Source of the DNA: Deltaproteobacteria bacterium UBA2385
Lineage (GTDB): Bacteria > Myxococcota_A > UBA796 > UBA2385
Length of the DNA: 26,273 nucleotides
Direction: 5' to 3'
NCBI GenBank assembly: GCA_002343455.1
Contig: DDSR01000266.1
Location: forward strand, 9,626-35,898
In this document: positions 7,073 to 13,693 of the stretch, piece by piece
How positions within the stretch are numbered: position 1 is the first letter of the stretch
How the letters are laid out: each line of letters begins with the position of its first letter
Position numbers and translations under genes: made by a program
The notes under the pieces: generated by a model
What the model was told of the DNA's origin: nothing
The model's input: only the letters and a program-made list of their open reading frames with translations
Database searches by the model: none

Positions 7073-7794
7073 GCCCCGAGGATCCGTCCCACGCCGCGGC
7101 GCAGGTCCGACCCTTCGAGGTGGACCCTGCGGTGATGGCCAACATCCGCGCCATGCAGTTCCACGACGCCCCCGAGGTGGCCCGGCTGCACGAGGCGGCC
7201 ATGGGCAACAGCCTGTGGGCCCGGCTGGGGCCCGCCTTCCTGACCCAGCTCTACCAGGCCCTGGTCAACAACCCCCGCTTCCTGGGCTTCGTCTACGAAG
7301 AGGGCCCGCTGGGCCCCGGTCGCCGCATCCGCGGCTTCATCGCCGGCAGCCAGGACACCGAGCGCATGTTCGCCGAGGTGCGCAAGGCCGCCTGGTTCCT
7401 GCTCCTTCCGACCGCGCTCAGCGGCGCCCTGCGCCATCCCCAGGCGATCCCCAAGCTGCTGGAGACCGCCCGGTACTTCCGGCAGAGCGCTCCCGCCGAC
7501 GAGCTGGACGTGCGGTCCGAGAGCCTCTTCTGCTCCTTCGAGCCCGATCTGCGCGGCAAGCGGGTCAGCGGGCACATCAACAAGGTGCTCTTCGACGACC
7601 TCCTCGCCCGCGGACACCGCTGGGTGAAGATCACGACCGAGGTCTCCAACGAAGGCGCCAACCGCCAGCTTCGCAGCTGGGGCTTCGCCGAGCGCGGTCG
7701 GTTTCGCTTCTACGGCAAGGAGATGGTGCTCTACGTCCTCGACCTGCAGCACAGCCCCCGGGTCGAGCCGCTCACCCGGCACCCGGCCGTCTGA
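7069..7794 (+). CDS. GNAT-family N-acyltransferase
   Basis: A 241-residue protein with a GNAT fold. The N-terminal strand and helix (about 22-45) carry the F-H-D-A-P-E-V-A-R-L-H-E-A pattern. Residues about 160-185 hold the acetyl-CoA loop region (P-D-L-R-G-K-R-V-S-G-H), and about 187-225 hold the terminal V-K-I-T-T-E-V-S-N-E-G-A-N-R and W-G-F segments typical of the family. The GTG start overlaps the crotonase stop (GTGA) and follows a purine-rich AAGGAAGGGGG. An ATG at 7135 is a weaker alternative. As third gene of the operon it probably acylates or releases the aromatic product, but this is inference. The stop codon directly abuts the stop of the convergent sulfatase. Confidence 0.72.
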   Translation: MSPEDPSHAAAQVRPFEVDPAVMANIRAMQFHDAPEVARLHEAAMGNSLWARLGPAFLTQLYQALVNNPRFLGFVYEEGPLGPGRRIRGFIAGSQDTERMFAEVRKAAWFLLLPTALSGALRHPQAIPKLLETARYFRQSAPADELDVRSESLFCSFEPDLRGKRVSGHINKVLFDDLLARGHRWVKITTEVSNEGANRQLRSWGFAERGRFRFYGKEMVLYVLDLQHSPRVEPLTRHPAV

Positions 7795-9138
7795 TCACTC
7801 GTCGGGCGGGAGCTCGGGCAGGGTTGCCAGGTAGGCCGAGAGGGCGCTGTACGAGGCCTGGGCCTGCGCATCCAGCGCCTCCGACTCCAGCAGGTCGACC
7901 GACTCCAGCGGATCAGCCAGGAGATCGTAGAGGTGCTCGCTGCCGAGCTCGATGTCGATCAGCTTGAAGCGCTCGTCCCGAACAGCCCGGCCCTGGTAGG
8001 CGTCCTTGACCCGCGTGCCGAAGGTCTCGGCCAGCAGCAGCTCGTGGAGCGGTCCGGCCTGCGGATCCTGGAGCAGGGGCAGCAGGCTGACCGAGTCGTA
8101 CTCGGCCTCGCCCAGCGCCTCGACCGGCACCCCGGCGATCTCGAGGATGGTGGCGTGGAGATCCATGGTGGCGACCATGTGGTCGACCCGCCGGCCGGCG
8201 CCTTCGACGCCGGCTCCCCCGATGACCAGCGGAACGTGGACGCCCCCCTGGTACAGGGTCGACTTGGCCTGCGAGTTCGGCAGCAGGCCCTGCATCGTCG
8301 CGCCCATGCTGCCGTTGTCTCCCATGAAGATGACGACGGTCTCTTCGAGCACCGCGGGGCTGATCTCGCTCAGCAGCCGCCCCATCTCGGTGTCCATCGC
8401 CTCGACCATCGCCCGGAAGTACGCGTCGGTGTTGCGGTTGATGTCGCCGCCATCGCCGGTCAAGCCCTCCTGGTGGTGGAGGTCGTCCGGCGGCAGGTGG
8501 AAGGGCGTGTGGGCGGCGTTGAAGCTGACCACGGCGAACCAGGGACCCGCTCGGGTGCCGATCCAGGCGCTGGCGTCGTCAACGGTCTCGGTGGTGGCGT
8601 AATTGTCGACCGCGACCGTCTGTCCGTTGACGATCTTGTCGTAGCTGTAGAAGTCGTCGACCTCGCCGCCCATGCTGCCGCTGAAGTGGTGGAAGCCCAT
8701 CCGGTTGGGGCCGTCGACATCCGTTCCCAGGTGCCACTTGCCGAACAGCGCGGTGGTCATTCCCGATCCGCCCTGCCCGAGGATCGTGGGGAGGAGCGTG
8801 GTCTCGGCCGCCATCGGGTAGGACTCGTCGGCGACGGCCTGCCCCTGCCCGTGCCGGTAGGCGTGCCTGCCCGTGAACAAGCCCGCGCGCGTCGGCGAGC
8901 AGAGCGGCGAGGACCAGGCCTGGTCGAAGACGACCCCCTGCTGGCAGAGGGCGTCGATGGTTGGCGTCGTCGGCCTCTCGATTCCCAGGTCCGGGTAGCA
9001 GCGGAAGGCGTCGACGCCAGCGTCGTCGACGATCATCAGCAGGACGTTGGGCGGGCGCTCCAGGCCATTGAGCCGATCAGGGACCTCGCCGCTGCGTTCG
9101 CCGCAGCCTGCGAGCAAGATCCACAAGGACGTGAACAT
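7795..9138 (-). CDS. Lipoprotein sulfatase (arylsulfatase A family)
   Basis: Formylglycine-dependent sulfatase of 447 residues. The metal-binding D-D-A-G-V-D motif lies at 38-43. The CxPxR site is Cys80-S-P-T-Arg84, whose cysteine would be oxidised to formylglycine. G-K-W-H-L-G, H-T-P-F-H and M-G-D-N-G-S motifs follow in family order. The start at 9138 gives a short lipoprotein signal peptide with an L-A-G-C lipobox (Cys12), so the enzyme is predicted to be membrane-anchored outside the cytoplasm. GGAGG lies 6 bases before this ATG; longer in-frame extensions have no signal peptide at their start. Substrate could be sulfated polysaccharides or other sulfate esters. No formylglycine-generating enzyme or anaerobic maturase is in the window. 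It is tail-to-tail with the GNAT gene. Confidence 0.9.
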   Translation of the reverse strand: MFTSLWILLAGCGERSGEVPDRLNGLERPPNVLLMIVDDAGVDAFRCYPDLGIERPTTPTIDALCQQGVVFDQAWSSPLCSPTRAGLFTGRHAYRHGQGQAVADESYPMAAETTLLPTILGQGGSGMTTALFGKWHLGTDVDGPNRMGFHHFSGSMGGEVDDFYSYDKIVNGQTVAVDNYATTETVDDASAWIGTRAGPWFAVVSFNAAHTPFHLPPDDLHHQEGLTGDGGDINRNTDAYFRAMVEAMDTEMGRLLSEISPAVLEETVVIFMGDNGSMGATMQGLLPNSQAKSTLYQGGVHVPLVIGGAGVEGAGRRVDHMVATMDLHATILEIAGVPVEALGEAEYDSVSLLPLLQDPQAGPLHELLLAETFGTRVKDAYQGRAVRDERFKLIDIELGSEHLYDLLADPLESVDLLESEALDAQAQASYSALSAYLATLPELPPDE

Positions 9139-9170
9139 CAAGCGCCTCCAGCGAAGACAGTAGCAGTCGG

Positions 9171-9180
9171 CACCTCCTTT
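9171..9180 (-). promoter_or_regulatory. Perfect anti-16S purine tract with no start codon at normal spacing
   Basis: The minus strand reads AAAGGAGGTG, complementary to the typical 3' end of 16S rRNA. The sulfatase ATG is about 32 bases downstream and has its own GGAGG. No ATG, GTG or TTG lies 4-12 bases after the tract. It may act as a ribosome standby site, or be chance. Confidence 0.4.
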
Positions 9181-9220
9181 GTGATTGGGTCGCCTCACAA
9201 TTTCCTGACAACGCCCGCGC

Positions 9221-9787
9221 TCAACCGGTCCGCTCCACCTCCGCCCGCGCCTCCAGCAGGCCGACAAGCTCGTCCATCAGCGGGCCAACGGCGGCCAGCC
9301 TCCCCCCCTCGTGCACCAGCAGCAGCCGCGTGGCGCTCTCCTCGATCAGCGCCTCCGCCCCCGCCAACGACTCCCGCTCCTGACGCAGGGCCTGCTCGAT
9401 CGACTCCAACGAGCGCGCCCGGGCCTCGACCAGCACCGGCGCTCCCCCCCGCTGCGCCTGGAGCCCGCTGATCTCCTCCTCCAAGCGCGCGACTCGGGAG
9501 GCATGGGCCGCGAGCGCGCGCTCCAGCCGCTGGATGAAGGGGCCGACGTGTTCGTCCGGTCCCATGGCCCGACGCAGCCGAGAGAGCGAAGCGCTGGCCG
9601 ACAGCGTCGAGGAGGAGGGAGACGAGGGTGAGGAGGAAGCGGGAGAGGACGCCGACGAGGACTCAGCCATCAGGAAGAAGGGCCAGAAGACGACCGCGAG
9701 CAGGCGCTCCCAAGGCGGCGCGCTGCGGCGCAGACCAACGGCGAGGCCGAGCAGGAGCCAGGCCGACAATGGAAGCCAGGCCTTCAT
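9221..9787 (-). CDS. Membrane protein with Ser-rich linker and coiled coil
   Basis: Unrecognised 188-residue protein. Residues 1-40 hold two hydrophobic stretches (W-L-L-L-G-L-A-V-G-L and L-L-A-V-V-F-W-P-F-F-L) that could be two membrane passes or a signal plus anchor. A serine/proline-rich linker follows (about 42-66), then a charged heptad-rich region (about 85-145) likely to form a coiled coil. The ATG at 9787 has GGGAGG in its leader and starts 1 base beyond the stop of the upstream membrane-protein gene, so it is the third gene of a tight operon. The architecture suggests a small anchored scaffold. No enzyme motif is visible. Confidence 0.65.
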   Translation of the reverse strand: MKAWLPLSAWLLLGLAVGLRRSAPPWERLLAVVFWPFFLMAESSSASSPASSSPSSPSSSTLSASASLSRLRRAMGPDEHVGPFIQRLERALAAHASRVARLEEEISGLQAQRGGAPVLVEARARSLESIEQALRQERESLAGAEALIEESATRLLLVHEGGRLAAVGPLMDELVGLLEARAEVERTG

Positions 9788-9788
9788 C

Positions 9789-10496
9789 TCAGCCTCCCAG
9801 GATGGCGACGACGACGTCGATGAAGGCGGCGAGCCCGCTGCTCTCCAGCGGGCGGAGCAGGACCAGCGGTCCGGGGCTGCCGATCACGGGGCGCAGCAGC
9901 CAGCTCAGCTGCAGCCCGGCCAGGCCCAGGCCCATCGCCCAGGGAAAGGCCGCCCGAGCCGGCAGCTCGCGCAGCAGGCGGGCCGCCCCCACGAGGCCTC
10001 CCAGGCCTCCGACGGCGACCACCGCCAGGACGAAGCGCCGGTAGGCGTACCAGTCGGCGTCGACCAGCCCCGGCAGGAGGCTCAGGCTCAGCCAGAAGAC
10101 GAGGGCCAGCGGCGCGAGGCCCGACATCGTGGTGGTCGCGGTGGCCAGCGCCTGCAGCACCATCGCGCTCAAGCGGGCCGGGGCGAGGCGCAGCCCGGCG
10201 CGTGCGGCCGCCACGTGCAGCAGGGGCAGGCTCAGGGCGGCGCTGCCCAGCATGACCAGGGGCATCTTCACCGCGCTGATCAACGCCTGGAGGGGGCCCC
10301 CGGGCAGGCCGATGGCGAGCCCGAAGATGGCGGCACCGACCGCGCTGACGCCGGCCAGGGGACCGATCCAGGCCCCGCTGTGGGGGCTGTCCCGAAGCTC
10401 GCGGGCGAGGCCGTCCCCGTCGCGCAGCAGGCGGGTGACGAGATCCTGGCTCGGAGGGAGGCTCGGAGGGAGGCTGGGTTCGATGACGGTGTCCAT
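9789..10496 (-). CDS. Polytopic inner-membrane protein, unknown function
   Basis: A 235-residue protein with a cytoplasmic-type proline/serine-rich start, an amphipathic region to about residue 45, and then roughly six hydrophobic segments from about 46 to 232. A recognisable stretch is L-S-L-P-L-L-H-V in the second segment, which matches a similar L-T-L-P-P-L-F-V in the upstream gene; together with the same segment order this suggests distant paralogy. The ATG at 10496 follows GAGGAG, and the upstream gene's TGA overlaps that ribosome site, so translation is probably coupled. No known transporter motif was recognised. Confidence 0.65.
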   Translation of the reverse strand: MDTVIEPSLPPSLPPSQDLVTRLLRDGDGLARELRDSPHSGAWIGPLAGVSAVGAAIFGLAIGLPGGPLQALISAVKMPLVMLGSAALSLPLLHVAAARAGLRLAPARLSAMVLQALATATTTMSGLAPLALVFWLSLSLLPGLVDADWYAYRRFVLAVVAVGGLGGLVGAARLLRELPARAAFPWAMGLGLAGLQLSWLLRPVIGSPGPLVLLRPLESSGLAAFIDVVVAILGG

Positions 10497-10506
10497 TTCG
10501 GTCTCC

Positions 10507-11127
10507 TCAGGCCAGGTGGAGGGCCAGGACCAGGGCGGTCCAGGCGGTCAACAAGAAGTGGGCGGCCACGGCGGGGGCGCCGGGCGAGCGCTGTCCGGCC
10601 CGACGGGCGCGGTCGACGGCGGCGAGCAGGCCGTTGGCCAGGGCGAGGCCCGAGAGGCCCAGGACCAGCAACCACCAGATGAAGCCATCGGCGCCGGTGG
10701 AGCCGTAGAGCGCCAGCAGCGGCGTGCTGGCCAGGAGCCAGGCGCCGGCCACCGCGGGCCCGACCGAGGCCGATGCCAGCACCTCGATCATCCCTCCGTC
10801 GCGGCGGCCCAGGGCGTTGACGACGAAGAGCGGCGGGAGGGTCAACACGCCCGCGGCGAGCACCCCGGCCAGCCCCGCCGCGAGCGCGTCCAGCGGCGAG
10901 CCGACGAGCCCGCCGGAGCCGAGCGGACCGCTGGCGCCCAGCGCGACCGTCCCGAAGAAGGCGACGCCGCCGACCAACGAGGCAGCCAGCGCGGCCGAGA
11001 GGGCCAGGGGGTCGGGGACCTCGCCCGAGTCCCCGAACAGCACGCTGCCATCGGGGTGGAGGAGGTGTCGACGCAAGGCGAGGCGAGCGATCAGGGGGTT
11101 GGTGCTGGAGATCGGCGGGGCGCTCAT
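10507..11127 (-). CDS. Polytopic inner-membrane protein, first gene of a three-gene operon
   Basis: A 206-residue protein with a short soluble start (about 1-45) and then roughly five to six hydrophobic segments rich in Ala, Gly and Leu. The family is not recognised. The L-T-L-P-P-L-F-V segment and the order of segments resemble the next gene. ATG 11127 has CGGAG about 7 bases upstream; an in-frame ATG at 11205 would add 26 residues without an obvious ribosome site and is less likely. The gene begins the operon that continues into two more membrane proteins and is divergent from the 11357 gene. Confidence 0.65.
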   Translation of the reverse strand: MSAPPISSTNPLIARLALRRHLLHPDGSVLFGDSGEVPDPLALSAALAASLVGGVAFFGTVALGASGPLGSGGLVGSPLDALAAGLAGVLAAGVLTLPPLFVVNALGRRDGGMIEVLASASVGPAVAGAWLLASTPLLALYGSTGADGFIWWLLVLGLSGLALANGLLAAVDRARRAGQRSPGAPAVAAHFLLTAWTALVLALHLA

Positions 11128-11267
11128 CGGGGACTCCGGGTGGGGGGCGCTCTCAGGCCAGCGCAAGGCCCGTGCCAGCGGCCGGGAAGCCCACCCCAGC
11201 GGCATCCTCGTCGAGAGCTCGACACCTGCTCCTCCCGGCCCTGATCCACCCTGGAGAGATCCTGCGC

Positions 11268-11273
11268 TACCAT
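11268..11273 (+). promoter_or_regulatory. Candidate -10 element (TACCAT) for the 11357 operon
   Basis: TACCATCG here is identical to the -10 region of the better supported promoter at 17031. No good -35 is seen at 16-18 base spacing. A start near 11280 would give a leader of about 75 bases containing the dyad at 11317-11338. Confidence 0.2.
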
Positions 11274-11316
11274 CGGCGAATCGCGGCTCGCGCCTCCGAA
11301 CCCGGTGCCCGAGCCC

Positions 11317-11338
11317 CGGCGCCCCGTGTTAGGCGCCG
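11317..11338. promoter_or_regulatory. Dyad CGGCGCC-N8-GGCGCCG before the 11357 start
   Basis: A perfect 7-base inverted repeat (11317-11323 and 11332-11338) with an 8-base centre lies just upstream of the AAAGGAG ribosome site of the next gene. It could be an operator or a leader RNA hairpin. GC-rich DNA yields such dyads by chance, so support is modest. Confidence 0.35.
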
Positions 11339-11356
11339 CCCGCAAAGGAGTGGCAG

Positions 11357-11860
11357 ATGACCACCGACCCCGACGCCCAGAACCCTGACGCCGACACCCT
11401 GGAGCAGCGCGTCCAGGAGCTCGTCTCCGAGCTTCGAAAGGGCTCCACCCAGGCCGCCGCCACCCTCCGTCAGCTCTGCGCCGGCGATCCCGGCGCCCGA
11501 GCGCGCGATCTGCTCGAGACCGCGATGAAGGGCGAGCTGCTGGAGACCCGCTGGGAGATCGAGGACATCCTCGACGAGACCCGCCCCAAGAAGGCGCAGG
11601 CGCCCGAGCCCGAGCCCGAGCCCGCTCCCGAAGAGCCCGCCCCCCCCAAGCGCCTCAGCGCGGCCGACCTGGATCTCGTCTACGACGATCCGCGCGGCCT
11701 GATGCTGCACAAGAGCAAGGTCGGGGATCGCTGGTTCGCCACCCAGGTCGACCCGGCGACCCGCCAGCCTCAGACCTTCGAGCTCCACCCGCAGGAGGTC
11801 TCCCAGCTCCGCATGCAGCTCCACGGCAGCCCCTACTGGCTGCTGGGGGCGGGCGCCTGA
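11357..11860 (+). CDS. Acidic protein of unknown function coupled to a TPR lipoprotein
   Basis: A 167-residue soluble protein without signal peptide. Residues about 10-75 are helical and charged, about 76-97 are a P-E repeat linker, and about 98-167 form a compact domain with Y-D-D-P-R-G, W-F-A-T-Q-V and a Y-W-L-L-G end. I do not recognise the family. The ATG has AAAGGAG at 11344-11350 at good spacing. The stop TGA is embedded in the sequence C-TGA where the next gene appears to begin at CTG, so the pair is probably translationally coupled. Its own protein seems cytoplasmic while its partner is a lipoprotein. Confidence 0.7.
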   Translation: MTTDPDAQNPDADTLEQRVQELVSELRKGSTQAAATLRQLCAGDPGARARDLLETAMKGELLETRWEIEDILDETRPKKAQAPEPEPEPAPEEPAPPKRLSAADLDLVYDDPRGLMLHKSKVGDRWFATQVDPATRQPQTFELHPQEVSQLRMQLHGSPYWLLGAGA

Positions 11861-13245
11861 GGCGCTCCCTGCTGCTCGCGACGGCGCTCGCGCTCACCGC
11901 TTGCGGTGGCGCCGGGAAGCAGCTCCGCAAGGCGGACCGCTACTTCGAGCAGGGTCGCTACACCCAGGCCGCCCGGCTCTATGACGACGTCGCGGAGCGC
12001 TGGCCCAAGCGAGACGAGGCCTTGCTGGGCGCCGCCGTGGCCTGGAACCTGGCGGACGATCCCGGGCAGGCCCTGGTCCGTGCCGAGTCGGCCGTGGCGG
12101 CGGGCCGAGACGAGGCCCGCCTGGAGCAGGCCCGGGCCCTGGTGGGCCTGGGTCGTGGGGCCGAAGCCCTCCCGCTGCTGGAGGGCTCCTCGGCCGCCGC
12201 GCTGCGCGCCGAAGCGCTGCTCGCGGCGGGCCGGCTGGACGAGGCTCGCCAGGCCCTGAGCGGCGCGGACAGCCCCCGGGCCCTGATGCTCTCCGCCTGG
12301 CTGGCATGGCGCATCGAGGGGGCGGCGGGTTGTGCCAGCGCGCTGCCCCTGGCGGCGAGCGCCGTCGAGCGCCAGCACGAGGACGCCGAGCTCGCCTCCG
12401 AGGCGGCGGCCCTGGCCAGCGCCTGCCAGGACCCGGCTCGCGCGCGCGCCTGGCACCTGCAGGCCCGGTCCTTCGAGCGCCGCGAGCTCCTCGATCGACG
12501 CGCCGCGGCTGAGGCTCGCCGACAGGCGGGCGACGCCGAGGGTGCCGCTCGCCTGCTCGCCCGGGCGACGGCGCTCTACCCCGAAGACGGGGAGGCCCGG
12601 CGTGACCTGGGGGTCGCCTGGCTGAGCGCCGGGCAGGCCGATCGCGCGGTCGCCGATCTGCAAGCGGCCCTGCAGCTGGCCCCCTACTCCCAGGATCTCG
12701 CCCGGTCCGAGCCGATCCTCGCCGTGGGCTCACGCAGCGCCCCGCAGCGTGCCGAGCTGATCACCCAGGCCTGGAGCCAGCTCGCGGCGGCCCTGGATGC
12801 CAAGGGGGACCCCGCCAACGCGGCGGCGGCCCTGGAGCGCAGCCTGCTGGCCCGAGCCCAGGCCTCGCCTCCGGTGCCCGCCGACGCCAACGACTGGCTG
12901 GCGCTGGCCGAGCGATGGAGCGCGCTGCGCCTGCACCCCAAGGCGGTGGAGGCCGCGCTGAACGCTACCCGGCTGGCGCCGACCTCGGCCCCGACCTGGC
13001 TGGGCCTCGCCCGGATCCAGCTCCGGGCCGGACGCAGCCAGGACGCCCTGGGGGCCGCCCGCAAGGCCTGGGAGATCGCTCCAGGGACCCCCGAGACGGC
13101 GGTGGTGCTTGGCCGCGCGGCGCTGGCTACCGGGGACCCGGTCGAGGGCCGTCGGGCCTGCGAGTCCACGCTCCGAGAGCTGGCCGGGCGCCCTCATCCG
13201 CTCGCCGCCGAGCTGCAGGCGCTGCTGCGCGAGGCTGGGGGCTGA
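11857..13245 (+). CDS. TPR-repeat lipoprotein with apparent CTG start
   Basis: A 462-residue protein. Starting at CTG 11857 gives M-R-R-S-L-L-L, a hydrophobic core and an L-T-A-C lipobox with Cys16 followed by Gly-Gly, an ideal lipoprotein signal. Between the preceding in-frame stop at 11701 and the first TTG at 12022 there is no ATG, GTG or TTG in this frame. The CTG overlaps the previous gene's TGA by four bases. From about residue 22 to the end the chain is made of tetratricopeptide-like helix pairs (A-D-R-Y-F-E-Q-G-R-Y, A-A-R-L-Y-D-D, later A-T-A-L-Y-P-E-D-G-E-A-R-R-D-L-G-V-A-W and A-L-Q-L-A-P). It is likely a membrane-anchored periplasmic scaffold. A start at TTG 12022 would lose the signal and the first repeat. 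Confidence 0.8.
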   Translation: MRRSLLLATALALTACGGAGKQLRKADRYFEQGRYTQAARLYDDVAERWPKRDEALLGAAVAWNLADDPGQALVRAESAVAAGRDEARLEQARALVGLGRGAEALPLLEGSSAAALRAEALLAAGRLDEARQALSGADSPRALMLSAWLAWRIEGAAGCASALPLAASAVERQHEDAELASEAAALASACQDPARARAWHLQARSFERRELLDRRAAAEARRQAGDAEGAARLLARATALYPEDGEARRDLGVAWLSAGQADRAVADLQAALQLAPYSQDLARSEPILAVGSRSAPQRAELITQAWSQLAAALDAKGDPANAAAALERSLLARAQASPPVPADANDWLALAERWSALRLHPKAVEAALNATRLAPTSAPTWLGLARIQLRAGRSQDALGAARKAWEIAPGTPETAVVLGRAALATGDPVEGRRACESTLRELAGRPHPLAAELQALLREAGG

Positions 13246-13281
13246 AGGCTGCGCGCTGAGCACTGAGGGGTGAGAGCAGCG

Positions 13282-13671
13282 TCAGGCCGTCGCCCGACGC
13301 TCCAGCTCGGCGAAGGTGCGGGCCTCGATCTCGCCCAGCAGCCGCGCCGAGAGGCCCAGCCGATGGGCCAGCTCGCTGACCGCGCGGGCCTCCTCCACCC
13401 CGTAGTCGCCGTCGGCCACCGCGACGTAGATGGCCGCCTCGGTGAGGATCTCCCGGTGCCGCCAGAGGACGTCGAGCTCGGCGGGATCGCTCTCGGCGGC
13501 CCCCGGGACGAGGCGGTCGACCAGCTGCTGCTCTTCGCGGACGACGAGCCCGTCCGAGCGAGCGACCGCCAGCAGCTCGGCGCGGAAGCGCAGGCGGGCC
13601 GGGGGGGGCAGATCCAGGGCGGCGATTCGTTCGGTCAGCTTCACAGGGTGTCCACCGGCCCAGTCTGCCAC
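13282..13671 (-). CDS. TerB-like small helical protein
   Basis: A 129-residue, all-helical protein resembling TerB/DjlA-N-type domains: A-R-S-D-G-L-V-V-R-E-E-Q-Q-L-V (about 37-51) and A-V-A-D-G-D-Y-G-V-E-E-A (about 84-95) are the paired D-G-x-x-x-x-E-E motifs that often bind a divalent metal in this family. The GTG start at 13671 has a GGGGGG tract upstream; GTG at 13644 is an alternative that trims nine residues and keeps the domain whole. It is the last gene of a minus-strand group after two radical SAM enzymes, 22 bases behind the nearer one. Its exact role is unknown. Confidence 0.7.
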   Translation of the reverse strand: MADWAGGHPVKLTERIAALDLPPPARLRFRAELLAVARSDGLVVREEQQLVDRLVPGAAESDPAELDVLWRHREILTEAAIYVAVADGDYGVEEARAVSELAHRLGLSARLLGEIEARTFAELERRATA

Positions 13672-13693
13672 AGGGGAGGCCCCCCGGTGCGGC

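Noticed and set aside
9185..9215. TTGTCA on the minus strand as a -35 for the sulfatase
   Set aside because: At 17-base spacing the -10 position reads CCAATC, a poor match, so I do not list a promoter.
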